Shown here in pieces: positions 20,849 to 29,618 of a stretch of 64,000 nucleotides of DNA. The number at the start of each line of letters is the position of its first letter. Positions within the stretch are counted from its first letter, which is position 1. This DNA comes from Novosphingobium colocasiae (lineage in GTDB: Bacteria > Pseudomonadota > Alphaproteobacteria > Sphingomonadales > Sphingomonadaceae): contig NZ_BMZA01000009.1 in the NCBI RefSeq assembly GCF_014652555.1, positions 83,426-147,425 on the forward strand, written 5' to 3'. The position numbers were made by a program, and so were the translations under genes. The notes under the pieces are model-generated. The model saw only the letters and a program-made list of their open reading frames with translations. It did no database searches and was not told where the DNA came from.

Positions 20849-22228
20849 TCAGCCCTGCGGATCGGCCGGTAGATCAAGGATGAAGCGGGCCCCGTGGCCG
20901 GGGGCGCTTTCTACCGAAAGCTCGCCGCCCATTGCCCGCGCCAGCCGGCGTGAGATGAACAGGCCCAGCCCCGAACCGCCATCGCCGCTGCGGCCCAGCC
21001 GTTCGAACTTCTCGAACACCTTGGCCTGATCGGCGGGGGTTAGGCCCGGCCCGGCATCGGTCACCACCGCGCGCACGCCATCGCCGTGCCGCCCTGCAGT
21101 CAGCCAGACGTGAGAGCCTTGCGGCGCATATTTGATGGCATTGGTGATCAGGTTGAGCAGGATCTGCAGCACCCGGCGAAATTCGGCGATCGCGGGCACA
21201 TGGTCACCCTGCCCCGGCGCATCGATCAGCACCCCCGCCTCGCGCGCGCGGACGTTGAGGATGCCGGCGGCCTGTCGGCACACTTCCGCCAGATCGATGC
21301 GATCGGGCGCGGTGTGGAAGCCGTCCGCCTCCACCACTTCCAGATCGCCAAGGTCCTTCAGCAGATCGAGCAGATGCCGGCCGGCATGGGCGATTTCCTG
21401 CGCATACTGGGCATAATCATCGGGCAGCGGCCCCGCCAGCCGGGTGCGGATCGTCTCGGCATTGGCGATGATGCGTGAAATCGGCTGGTGCAGCACCGGA
21501 GCCAGATCCTGCCCGACCAGACTGGTGCGCAAGCCCTGCCCCGCAGGCGCGGCGGCGGGGGCCGCGATTACGGCGGGCGGCTGATCGGACAGCAGCAAAA
21601 GTTCGAAGCCATCGGGATCGAACCCCGGCTGCATGTGCGGGATCAGCGACACGCGCCAGCTCCGCAGCGAACCGGGGACCGTCACCCGCGCGCCATCCAG
21701 CAGCCGCCAGTGCAGCGGTTGCTGGTGCGTGGCGTTTTCCGGCGGCAGGAACTCGGTCCAGTGGCGGCCTTGGCCCGCCTCCATCGCGGCGGTCAGCGCG
21801 GCCAGTTCGGGGCTGTCGGACAGCACCGTCAGCACGCGCTGGCGCGCATCGAGCCGCGCGCTGAGTTCGGCGACATGGCGATCGGTAGCCTGCCGACGCT
21901 GTTCTATCGTGGCGCTATCCTCGGTCGGGCAGGCCGATGTCTGCCAGTTGCGCACCCGGATCTCGCAACCTTCGCCCGCGCTGTCGGGCACGACCTCGAC
22001 CCAAGCGGAGACGGCTTTGCCTCCGTCAAGGGCATTGATCGCCCGGCCCATGCGAAAACGGAAGCGGCGGGCCTTGCGCACCAGTTCGAGCAGTTCGGGA
22101 ATGGCGATCGTCCCCGGCAGCTCGCCGCCGCTGCGCAGTTGCAGACCGGCGAGCGGCTCTTCCGCTTCCAGCAGCCGGTTGTCACCGTCGCACAGGGCTC
22201 GGGCCAGGGTGATCGCCTCGCCGTTCAT
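20849..22228 (-). CDS. Cytosolic orphan sensor histidine kinase
   Basis: A 459-residue protein without membrane segments. Residues 1-220 hold two PAS-like sensory regions, the region from about 235 a HisKA helix (DLAPVLHQPISRIIANAETI, phospho-acceptor histidine about 247), and residues 330-459 the ATPase: N box NLITNAIKYAP, D box DAGPGL, G box GGSGLGLFISRR. The H box has HQP in place of HEL. No response regulator lies nearby, so the partner is unknown. The start overlaps the stop of the upstream gene by one base (TGATG), which suggests that the two act together. Confidence 0.88.
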   Translation of the reverse strand: MNGEAITLARALCDGDNRLLEAEEPLAGLQLRSGGELPGTIAIPELLELVRKARRFRFRMGRAINALDGGKAVSAWVEVVPDSAGEGCEIRVRNWQTSACPTEDSATIEQRRQATDRHVAELSARLDARQRVLTVLSDSPELAALTAAMEAGQGRHWTEFLPPENATHQQPLHWRLLDGARVTVPGSLRSWRVSLIPHMQPGFDPDGFELLLLSDQPPAVIAAPAAAPAGQGLRTSLVGQDLAPVLHQPISRIIANAETIRTRLAGPLPDDYAQYAQEIAHAGRHLLDLLKDLGDLEVVEADGFHTAPDRIDLAEVCRQAAGILNVRAREAGVLIDAPGQGDHVPAIAEFRRVLQILLNLITNAIKYAPQGSHVWLTAGRHGDGVRAVVTDAGPGLTPADQAKVFEKFERLGRSGDGGSGLGLFISRRLARAMGGELSVESAPGHGARFILDLPADPQG

Positions 22229-23190
22229 CAGCCGGTGTAGCGGCCTGACGCGAGGATGGAGGCTGCAAGGTCAACGCCGAGCCGATCGAAACCGACAGGC
22301 ATCGTGACATCGGGATGCAGGGCCAGGAACTGTTCCTCGACCAGCGAAGCCTTCTGCCCGGCCGCGCGCAGGGCCAGCGCAAAACGCGCCAGTTGCGATT
22401 CGTGCGTGGACAGCACGACCGGGTCGCGCTCCTGCCCCGATCCCATCGCCAGTGCGGTGAGGAACAGCGCAATCCCGGCGTGGCTGATAGACAGCGCCGC
22501 CTGTGCGCCGCCGCCCATGCTCACCACCAGCCGGCCAGCCAGGCCAAGGCGGCTGGCGGCTTCGTCATAGCGTTCGCGCAAGCCCACCTCGGCGATGCCC
22601 GATCGCCGGGCCAGTTCGGGGTCGGATGCGCAGACCGCGCGCAAGGCCAGCAGCGCGGCGTGAAACAGTTCGCCGGGCAGTTCAGACGGAGCCAGCTCCA
22701 TGCGCCGCTGTGCCTGGCACCAGCGCGCCTGCGCGGCAAGGAAGGTCATCCCCAGCCCCTGCGTGGCGGAATCGGGCGATGCGATCAGCGCCTGCACCAG
22801 CGGCGACACCACCGGATCGAGCGCCAGCCGCGCTTGCAGACGTTCGGTCAGTTGCCATTCGAGCGCGGTGCAATGGAGGTGGGCCAAGAGCGCCGGATGA
22901 TCCATGAACGCCCCGGTCAGCGCATCGACCAGCTTGGGCGGATGGCCCCCGTGGACGGCCTGGCCATCGACAGCGAAGGTGGCATTGAGCAGCCCGTTGG
23001 CCAGCGCCGCCAGCATTCCTCGCACCCGCGCGAGGATTTCGTCGCTGAACACCGAGTTGTCTTCGGCGGAGATGAGATGGCGCAGGATCGGCAGGATCGT
23101 GCCCGCCATCGCGTCGCCATGCGCCAGTTCGGCGCGCATGACGGCTTCTACGGTTTGCGTGCGCGGCGGATGGACACCATGATCGATCAT
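22228..23190 (-). CDS. Conserved hypothetical protein coupled to the histidine kinase
   Basis: A 320-residue, alanine- and leucine-rich, mostly helical protein with no membrane helix or signal peptide. Recognisable stretches include QTVEAVMRAELAHGDAMAGT, HLHCTALEWQLTERLQ and SMGGGAQAALSISHAGIALF. It could not be placed in a family from sequence alone. Its stop overlaps the kinase start by one base, so a regulatory or input partner of the kinase is the simplest idea, but this is inference only. Confidence 0.75.
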   Translation of the reverse strand: MIDHGVHPPRTQTVEAVMRAELAHGDAMAGTILPILRHLISAEDNSVFSDEILARVRGMLAALANGLLNATFAVDGQAVHGGHPPKLVDALTGAFMDHPALLAHLHCTALEWQLTERLQARLALDPVVSPLVQALIASPDSATQGLGMTFLAAQARWCQAQRRMELAPSELPGELFHAALLALRAVCASDPELARRSGIAEVGLRERYDEAASRLGLAGRLVVSMGGGAQAALSISHAGIALFLTALAMGSGQERDPVVLSTHESQLARFALALRAAGQKASLVEEQFLALHPDVTMPVGFDRLGVDLAASILASGRYTG

Positions 23191-23243
23191 CCGTCCATCC
23201 TATACCTGCCTTGGTTAAATCGGAGTTAGAGCATTTTCTCGGG

Positions 23244-23894
23244 TTAGGACGCTGCCTCAATCGCTTGCGTGAAGGCGGCGACGGCCGCTGCCTCATCGGT
23301 TTTCCAGACGGCACCCGACACCGCGATGAAGTCCGCCCCGGCGCGGATCAGGGGGCCGCAGTTCTCCGGCGTGATGCCGCCGATCGCTACGCAGGGGATC
23401 TCGAACAGCATCTGCCACCAGGTCAGCGCGCCCAATTCGGCCCGGTGCTTGGTATCCTTTGTCTCGGTCGGGAAGAACGCCCCGAAGGCGACATAGTCCG
23501 CCCCCGCTTCTCCCGCTTCCATGGCGAGGTGCTTGCTGTCGTGGCAAGTCACGCCCACTTGCGCATCCTTGCCCAGCGCCTTGCGCGCTTCCTCCACGGT
23601 GCCGTCACTCTGCCCGAGATGAACGCCGTCGGCCCCGATGCGCTTGGCCAGGCTGATCGAATCGTTGACGATGAACGCCACTTCGCGCGCGGCGCAGATT
23701 TCCTGCAGCGGCGCGGTCAGGCGCACCGCTTCGTGCTGGTCCACGTCCTTGACCCGGAACTGGAACGCCGCCACCGGCCCGGCATCCAGCGCCCGGGCAA
23801 GGCGCGCGGGAAAATCGCCGCCCACCTGCAACGGCGAAATCAGGTAGAGCTGCGTCGGCGCGCGCTCATGCTCGAAGATCGGTGCATCATCCAT
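23244..23894 (-). CDS. thiE: Thiamine phosphate synthase
   Basis: A 216-residue TIM-barrel protein. QFRVKD near residue 45 binds the pyrimidine diphosphate, DGVHLGQSD near 92 is the ThiE signature, and AIGGITPENC near 172 with the terminal GA(V)WK loop contacts phosphate. It joins HMP pyrophosphate and thiazole phosphate to give thiamine phosphate. It is monocistronic; no other thi genes are nearby. TenI-like proteins are related, but the intact VHLGQ motif supports ThiE. Confidence 0.9.
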   Translation of the reverse strand: MDDAPIFEHERAPTQLYLISPLQVGGDFPARLARALDAGPVAAFQFRVKDVDQHEAVRLTAPLQEICAAREVAFIVNDSISLAKRIGADGVHLGQSDGTVEEARKALGKDAQVGVTCHDSKHLAMEAGEAGADYVAFGAFFPTETKDTKHRAELGALTWWQMLFEIPCVAIGGITPENCGPLIRAGADFIAVSGAVWKTDEAAAVAAFTQAIEAAS

Positions 23895-23979
23895 CGCGTT
23901 CGCCTAGCGCGACGCGGCGCGCCGGGAAAGTGTTTCGCGTTCCGGCCGGGTTCAGCTTGCCCCCGCCAGACCGGCCGGC

Positions 23980-24420
23980 ATGCGAACCAGAAGCCTTCTC
24001 CTCGCCGTGGCGATCACCCTGCTTGCGGGTGCGTGCGCCGCAAAACCGGAATTCAACCCGCCCAAGGGCACCGCCCTGCCCCCGCCCGAAAGTGCCGACA
24101 GCGCGCTGTCCTACGCCCGGATCGGCGAGACGGTGGCCGTCGGCGGCCCCCGCGTCACGCCGCTGACGGTGCTCGAAGACAGCCGGTGCCCGATGAACGC
24201 GCGGTGCGTGTGGGCCGGGCAGGTCCGGCTGTCGGTGCGGGTCGAGACCGGGGCGGGCACCCGCGACATGGAAATCACGACCGGCAAACCGCTGCCGGTG
24301 GCCGACGGCACGCTGGAATTGGCGGAGGTCCAACCCGACCGGGTGGCCGGCGGCGACAGCGGCGGGCAGATCAAGCCCCAGAACTATCGCTTCGGCTTCA
24401 GCTTCGTAGACGGTTTGTAG
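23980..24420 (+). CDS. Putative lipoprotein
   Basis: A 146-residue protein with a lipoprotein signal peptide (MRTRSLLLAVAITLLAGAC); lipobox LAGAC puts the lipidated cysteine at about residue 19. The mature part includes the cysteine pair SRCPMNARCVWAG, a pattern seen in many small uncharacterised proteobacterial lipoproteins. It is probably membrane anchored in the periplasm. Function unknown. Confidence 0.8.
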   Translation: MRTRSLLLAVAITLLAGACAAKPEFNPPKGTALPPPESADSALSYARIGETVAVGGPRVTPLTVLEDSRCPMNARCVWAGQVRLSVRVETGAGTRDMEITTGKPLPVADGTLELAEVQPDRVAGGDSGGQIKPQNYRFGFSFVDGL

Positions 24421-24504
24421 AGCGAGGTTGGCGCGGCGCTCTTACGGTATCGGTTGGCACAGGCGTGAGGCGTAGCCGCAAGAGCTTCCCCATCTCCCCC
24501 TCTG

Positions 24505-24643
24505 GTCACCCTGAACTCGTTTCAGGGTCCATCCTGCGGTTTATGCCGCAGCGTCCGAAGGGCGCTTCCGGCACGGTTGCGCGCCTACACCGCGCTTCGG
24601 CGCATGCGGCCCGATGGATGCTGAAACGAGTTCAGCATGACGG
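24505..24643. repeat. Dispersed inverted repeat, CTGAACTCGTTTCAGG type, copy 1
   Basis: The left arm CCCTGAACTCGTTTCAGGGT and the right arm ATGCTGAAACGAGTTCAGCAT are near-inverted copies about 95 bases apart, each also with local dyad symmetry. A second copy with the same arms but different internal sequence lies at 34219-34375. The rest of the 313-base spacer between the lipoprotein and fba holds only the fba terminator. Confidence 0.8.
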
Positions 24644-24682
24644 AGCTTGGGCGGCAATTGTAGTTTTCTTGCCCCCGAAACC

Positions 24683-24709
24683 AAAAAGCCCACCCCGCGA
24701 AGGGTGGGC
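24683..24709 (-). terminator. Rho-independent terminator after fba
   Basis: On the minus strand, GCCCACCC and GGGGTGGGC pair around a TTCGC loop and are followed by TTTTT. It lies about 25 bases downstream of the fba stop. Confidence 0.88.
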
Positions 24710-24733
24710 CTGATGGTTTCGGAACCTGGAAGC

Positions 24734-25645
24734 TCAGGCCGTGGCGGCCGCTTCGGTCTTCTGGGTCGAACCCTTGTAGATATCGTCGATCGCTTCGCCG
24801 AGCGATGCATCGAATTCGGCTTCGGTCATCTGGAAGCGCAGGTCGTTCAGCAGCGCGCGGCTGAAGCTGGCGATGATGCCCTTGTTCTTGGCCAGTTCAA
24901 CGCAAGCTTCGGGGCGGGCATAGCCGCCCGACAGCGCGACGACGCGCAGCACCTTGGGGTGGCTGACGAGCGGATCGAACGTGCCCGGCACCACCGGCAG
25001 CGAAAGCTTGAGCATCACCTGCTGGCCTTCCGGCAGCGCATCAAGGTTCTTGAGGATTTCGGCGAGCAGGATCGTGTCGCACTCGGCGCGGGTTTCGCTC
25101 TTGATGTTCACTTCGGGCTCGATCATCGGCATCATGCCGTGGCTGAGCACCTGTTTGCCTACCTCGAACTGCTGCTTGACGACGGCGGCGATGCCTTCGG
25201 CATTGGCCGAGTTGATCACCGAGCGCTCCTTGGTGCCGAACACGCCCAGCGCCTTCGAGCGAACCAGCAGTTCGTCCAGCGTCGGCATCGGCTTCATGAG
25301 CTGCACGCCGTTGACTTCGTCTTCCAGACCCTTGTCGATCTTGATGAACGGGACCACGCCCTTCTCGATCAGCGCGGCCGGGGTCGGTTTGCCGCCGACG
25401 GTGCCGTCCATGGTGCGCTCGAACAGGATCGCGCCGATCACCTTGTCACCGGTGAAGGCGGCGGAGGTGATGATGCGGCTGCGCATGTCATGGATCAGGC
25501 CGAACATTTCCTCTTCGGTCGACCAGGCGCCTTCCTCGATGCCGTAGCCCTTCAGCGCCTTGGGCGTGGAACCGCCGCTCTGGTCCAGCGCGGCAATGAA
25601 GCCGTTGCCTGCCGCCATCTTCGCGTTCATCTCGGAAAAGTCCAT
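24734..25645 (-). CDS. fda: Fructose-bisphosphate aldolase, class I
   Basis: A 303-residue class I (Schiff-base) aldolase, close in length to bacterial class I enzymes. It begins MDFSEMNAKMAAGNGFIAAL with the LDQSGGSTPKAL block, followed by GTKERSVINSANAEG, MIEPEVNI and KLSLPVVPG, where the Schiff-base lysine is expected. It splits fructose 1,6-bisphosphate in glycolysis and gluconeogenesis. It lies last in the tkt-gap-pgk group, 128 bases downstream of the acyltransferase, with its own terminator. Confidence 0.94.
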   Translation of the reverse strand: MDFSEMNAKMAAGNGFIAALDQSGGSTPKALKGYGIEEGAWSTEEEMFGLIHDMRSRIITSAAFTGDKVIGAILFERTMDGTVGGKPTPAALIEKGVVPFIKIDKGLEDEVNGVQLMKPMPTLDELLVRSKALGVFGTKERSVINSANAEGIAAVVKQQFEVGKQVLSHGMMPMIEPEVNIKSETRAECDTILLAEILKNLDALPEGQQVMLKLSLPVVPGTFDPLVSHPKVLRVVALSGGYARPEACVELAKNKGIIASFSRALLNDLRFQMTEAEFDASLGEAIDDIYKGSTQKTEAAATA

Positions 25646-25773
25646 GGATCACCCTGCTGTTTGATTGTAACGAAAACTATGGGCCCGGCTTATCGCGTCA
25701 CCGGTCATCTCGCAACTGCGGCATACACCGCGCTGACCGTCTCGGCGCGGGACGGGAGCGGCCGGCCGCGCTT

Positions 25774-26916
25774 TCACGCCGAAGGTACCGCCCCGTTGCC
25801 GCGCGCGGTAGTGGCGGACCGGTTCAGCCAGCGGCGGAACGGCACGTCGTAAAAGTCCACCGCCATCCACGAAACCGCCAGCGCCATCGCGATATAGAGA
25901 ACCGCGCAGAGCAGCGGGTTCCACCCGGCCTGATCCTTGAACCAGCGGAACGGCTCGATCAGCGCCCAGTGGACGGCATAAAGCGCGAACGACACTTCGC
26001 CGAGGAAATGCGCCGGGCGCTCCAGCGCCGCCGGGCATTCGAAGCGCGAGCCCAGGAACAGCAGCACCGGCCACAGGACAAGGATGCACAGCAGATCGTA
26101 CTGGGCGATTTCCGGCGTCTTGACCGGAATGCTGACCCCCAGGCCAAACCCCACGAACAGCCCCAGCGCATAGGCGATGGCAAGCAGCAGCAGCGCCCCC
26201 ACCCAGCCCGCCGGCCGCTCCGCCGGGCGCGGCAGTCGGGCGATCAGCGCGCCCAGACTGAACGAGAACATGGTGCGCGCCAGTGCAACATCCCATTCGC
26301 GCCACAAGGCACCGATATTGGCAGACTTGTGGGCGATCACCACCGGCACCATAATCCACGCGCTGAGCGCACAGATGAGCACCAGCCCGAGGCGTGGCAG
26401 GCGGAACATCACCAGCACCATCAGCAGGCTGGCGACCAGTTCGAAGAACAGCGTCCAGGCCGGCAGGTTGATCGGAAACAGCGCGTGCGTGACCGGCGAG
26501 GGCAGCATCAGGAGATTGGTCGGCAGGCTGTACAATATCCTGGTCGGCGACGGCACGCCATCATCGCCCAGCGCGATCCGCCCGAACGCGACGCAAGTGC
26601 ACAGCACCATGCCCAGCAGGAACAGCGGATAGAGGCGGACCACCCGCTGGCGCATGAACGCCACGGTGCCGTGCCCGCCGCGCCAGCGATCGTGATAGGC
26701 CTGCCACAGCACGAAGCCGGAAAGCGCGAAGAAGAAGTCCACCGCCACATAGCCGTGCGGCGCGCGGATGAAATCGAAATGGAACAGCGCGACGGCCAGC
26801 GCGGCAAGCCCGCGCATGCCGTCGAGCGTTACATAACGGCCGGGCGCGATCGGCGCACGCTGTCCGCCGCGCCGGGGCGCGGGGATAGCATCCGGCAGAG
26901 CGCAGGCCGTCGCCAC
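25774..26916 (-). CDS. Acyltransferase 3 family membrane protein
   Basis: About 380 residues with roughly ten membrane helices. The family motif near the N-terminus reads LDGMRGLAALAVALFHF, followed by DFFFALSGFVLWQAY and the RRY-like MRQRVVRLYPLF. Members O-acylate cell-surface polysaccharides or other exported molecules. The frame runs back into pgk; the GTG at 26916, two bases after the pgk stop, is the earliest start without overlap, but it lacks a clear ribosome binding site. It sits between pgk and fba yet has no evident metabolic link. Confidence 0.82.
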   Translation of the reverse strand: MATACALPDAIPAPRRGGQRAPIAPGRYVTLDGMRGLAALAVALFHFDFIRAPHGYVAVDFFFALSGFVLWQAYHDRWRGGHGTVAFMRQRVVRLYPLFLLGMVLCTCVAFGRIALGDDGVPSPTRILYSLPTNLLMLPSPVTHALFPINLPAWTLFFELVASLLMVLVMFRLPRLGLVLICALSAWIMVPVVIAHKSANIGALWREWDVALARTMFSFSLGALIARLPRPAERPAGWVGALLLLAIAYALGLFVGFGLGVSIPVKTPEIAQYDLLCILVLWPVLLFLGSRFECPAALERPAHFLGEVSFALYAVHWALIEPFRWFKDQAGWNPLLCAVLYIAMALAVSWMAVDFYDVPFRRWLNRSATTARGNGAVPSA

Positions 26917-26918
26917 GA

Positions 26919-28118
26919 TCAGGCCGAAAGCGCGGCCACGCCGGGCAGTTCCTTGCCTTCCATCCATTCAAGGAAGGCGCCCCCGGCGGTCGAGATATAG
27001 GAAAAGTCCGCAGCCACGCCCGCGTGGTTCAGCGCTGCAACGGTATCACCGCCGCCGGCCACCGAGGTGAGCGAACCTTCGGCCGTCAGCGCTGCGGCGG
27101 TCTTGGCCAGCGCCACGGTGGCGGCATCGAACGGGGCCATCTCGAACGCGCCGAGCGGGCCGTTCCACACCAGCGTGCGGCAGGTCTTGAGGACATCGCC
27201 CAGCGCCTCGGCCGCTGACGGGCCGGCATCGAGGATCATCTCGTCGGCAGCCACTTCGTGGACGTTGCAGGTGCGCAGCGAAGCGGGATTGGCGGCGAAT
27301 TCCTTGGAGACCACCACCTCGTAAGGCAAGTGCACGGTGCAACCCGCCTTGTCCGCCGTTTCGAGGATGGCGATCGCGGTGGGAGCCAGATCGTGTTCGC
27401 ACAGCGACTTGCCGACATCGACACCCTTGGCGGCGAGGAAGGTGTTGGCCATGCCGCCACCGATGATGAGGTGATCGACCTGCGCCACCAGATGGGTCAG
27501 CACGTCCAGCTTGGAGGACACCTTGGCCCCGCCGACCACGGCAGCGACCGGCTTGACCGGAGTGCCCAGCGCCTTGTCCAGCGCTTCCAGTTCGGCCTGC
27601 ATCGAGCGGCCGGCATAGGCGGGCAGCACGCGGGCCAGCCCTTCGGTACTGGCGTGGGCACGGTGCGCGGCGGAAAAGGCGTCGTTGACGTAGAAATCGC
27701 CATTGGCGGCAATCGCGTTCACCAGTTCGGGATCGTTCTTTTCCTCACCCTTCCAGAAGCGGGTGTTCTCGAGGATGGCGACATCACCGGGCCGCAGGAT
27801 GCCGACCGCCTGGGCGACGATATCGCCGGCGACTTCGGGCACGAACATCACTTCCTTGCCGATGACCTTCTCGACCGCACCGACCACCAGGCTGAGCGAC
27901 ATCACCGGATTGCGTTCGCCCTTGGGGCGGCCGAAATGGGCGAGCAGCAGGACCTTGGCGCCCTTGGCGGTAAGATCGCGGATCGTCGGAACGGCAGCGC
28001 GGATGCGGGTATCGTCGGTAACCAGGCCATCCTGCATCGGCAGGTTGAAGTCCACGCGGACCAGCGCGACCTTGCCGGTCACATCGCCCAGATCGTCAAT
28101 CGTCTTGAAAGCGCTCAT
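26919..28118 (-). CDS. pgk: Phosphoglycerate kinase
   Basis: A 399-residue kinase with [11 protein letters not shown] at the N-terminus, the substrate arginines in [19 protein letters not shown]-type motif [12 protein letters not shown], and the C-terminal nucleotide loop [11 protein letters not shown]. It interconverts 1,3-bisphosphoglycerate and 3-phosphoglycerate. Its start overlaps the MOSC gene stop by four bases (ATGA), so it is coupled into the tkt-gap-MOSC-pgk unit. Confidence 0.97.
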   Translation of the reverse strand: MSAFKTIDDLGDVTGKVALVRVDFNLPMQDGLVTDDTRIRAAVPTIRDLTAKGAKVLLLAHFGRPKGERNPVMSLSLVVGAVEKVIGKEVMFVPEVAGDIVAQAVGILRPGDVAILENTRFWKGEEKNDPELVNAIAANGDFYVNDAFSAAHRAHASTEGLARVLPAYAGRSMQAELEALDKALGTPVKPVAAVVGGAKVSSKLDVLTHLVAQVDHLIIGGGMANTFLAAKGVDVGKSLCEHDLAPTAIAILETADKAGCTVHLPYEVVVSKEFAANPASLRTCNVHEVAADEMILDAGPSAAEALGDVLKTCRTLVWNGPLGAFEMAPFDAATVALAKTAAALTAEGSLTSVAGGGDTVAALNHAGVAADFSYISTAGGAFLEWMEGKELPGVAALSA

Positions 28119-28585
28119 TCCTCGATCCTTATCTCGTCACCGACGGCAATCTCGCCGTCCTCCAGCACCCGGCCGCAGAACCCGCCGCGCCAGTCGGGCG
28201 TGAGCGCCGCGCGCAGTCCGGGGACCACCGCTTCCATCCGCTCGCACGGATCGCATTCGCGGGTAATCTCGATTTTCAGGTGCGCCCCTATGGACACCAC
28301 CGTACCCGGCTTTCGCGGCAACGACAGCCCCGAAATCAACAGGTTGGCCCGCCGTTCGGACCAGTGGGCGGCATGGCCGTCAGCCAGGGACAGTTCTGCC
28401 AGCGCGGCTTCCCAGCTTTCGACCTCGATGAGGGTGATCTGGCGGCGATTGGAGCGCCCCGGCCTTGTCGCCCCACGAAAATCGCCGTGAACGCCCTCTT
28501 CGCGCGTCACGGCGACATGCGGGACCGTCTCCATCGGGCCGCGCGGCCGGGAATGGCGCGCGATCCCGAGGAGACGTCCGTTCAT
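28115..28585 (-). CDS. MOSC domain protein
   Basis: A 156-residue protein starting [19 protein letters not shown]. The C-terminal half has the MOSC pattern: a cysteine-containing ECDPCERM block near residue 118, then [25 protein letters not shown] domains bind the molybdenum cofactor or carry sulfur, as in YiiM-type proteins. It is wedged between gap (8-base gap) and pgk (4-base overlap), an unusual position in a glycolytic operon. The substrate is not predictable. Confidence 0.85.
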   Translation of the reverse strand: MNGRLLGIARHSRPRGPMETVPHVAVTREEGVHGDFRGATRPGRSNRRQITLIEVESWEAALAELSLADGHAAHWSERRANLLISGLSLPRKPGTVVSIGAHLKIEITRECDPCERMEAVVPGLRAALTPDWRGGFCGRVLEDGEIAVGDEIRIEE

Positions 28586-28593
28586 GGCTGGCC

Positions 28594-29601
28594 TTAGAGG
28601 AACGAGGCCATCACGCCGGCGGTATCGATCATCCGGTTGGAGAAGCCCCACTCGTTGTCGTACCAGCTCAGCACGCGGACCAGCTTGCCGTCGATCACCG
28701 CGGTTTCGAGCGCGTCGATGGTCGATGAGTGCGAATCGTGGTTGAAGTCGATCGAGACCAGCGGCTCTTCGGTGTAGGCCAGAACGCCCTTCAGCGGGCC
28801 CTCGGCAGCGGTCTTGAGCAGCGCGTTGACTTCGGCGACGGTGGTGTCGCGCTTGGGCTGGAAGGTCAGATCGACGACCGAGACGTTCGGGGTCGGCACG
28901 CGGATCGACGAACCGTCCAGCTTGCCGGCCAGATCGGGAAGCACGAGGCCGACGGCCACGGCAGCGCCGGTGCTGGTCGGGATCATGTTCATGGCGGCAG
29001 CGCGGGCGCGGCGCGGGTCGGAGTGGATCTGGTCGAGGATCTTCTGGTCGTTCGTGTACGAGTGGATCGTGGTCATCAGGCCACGCTCGATGCCGATGCT
29101 CTCATGCAGGACCTTGGCCATCGGCGCGAGGCAGTTGGTGGTGCACGAAGCGTTCGAGACGACGACGTGGTCGGCGGTCAGCTTGTCATGGTTGACGCCG
29201 AAGACGACGGTCAGATCGACGTTCTTGGCCGGAGCCGAGATCAGCACGCGCTTGGCACCGGCGTCGAGGTGCTTGCCCGCGCTCGCCTTGTCAGTGAAGA
29301 AGCCGGTGCATTCGAAAGCGATGTCGATGCCGTTTTCGGCGTGCGGCAGGTTGGCGGGATCGCGCTCTGCGGTCACCTTGATGCGCTTGCCGTTGACGAC
29401 CAGATCATCGCCGTCAACTTCGACCGTGCCCGAGAACGGACCGTGGACGCTGTCGCGCTGGAACAGCATGGCGTTGGCCTTGGCAGAGGCCAGGTCGTTG
29501 ATCGACACCAGCTCGAGGTCATGGTCGGTGCGCTCGAGAATGGCACGCGCCACATTGCGCCCGATACGTCCGAAACCGTTGATCGCAACCTTGGTCGCCA
29601 T
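28594..29601 (-). CDS. gap: Glyceraldehyde-3-phosphate dehydrogenase, type I
   Basis: A 335-residue enzyme. The NAD-binding start [16 protein letters not shown], catalytic cysteine block [13 protein letters not shown] near residue 153, catalytic histidine HSYTNDQ near 180 and C-terminal [12 protein letters not shown] are all present. AGGAGG lies 9 bases before the ATG at 29601. It converts glyceraldehyde 3-phosphate to 1,3-bisphosphoglycerate. It is 17 bases downstream of tkt. Confidence 0.97.
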   Translation of the reverse strand: MATKVAINGFGRIGRNVARAILERTDHDLELVSINDLASAKANAMLFQRDSVHGPFSGTVEVDGDDLVVNGKRIKVTAERDPANLPHAENGIDIAFECTGFFTDKASAGKHLDAGAKRVLISAPAKNVDLTVVFGVNHDKLTADHVVVSNASCTTNCLAPMAKVLHESIGIERGLMTTIHSYTNDQKILDQIHSDPRRARAAAMNMIPTSTGAAVAVGLVLPDLAGKLDGSSIRVPTPNVSVVDLTFQPKRDTTVAEVNALLKTAAEGPLKGVLAYTEEPLVSIDFNHDSHSSTIDALETAVIDGKLVRVLSWYDNEWGFSNRMIDTAGVMASFL

Positions 29602-29618
29602 GTTCAAAGTCCTCCTGG

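Noticed and set aside
26917..26967. Extended start of the acyltransferase inside pgk
   Set aside because: It would overlap the pgk end by about 50 bases and adds an unconserved arginine-rich leader.
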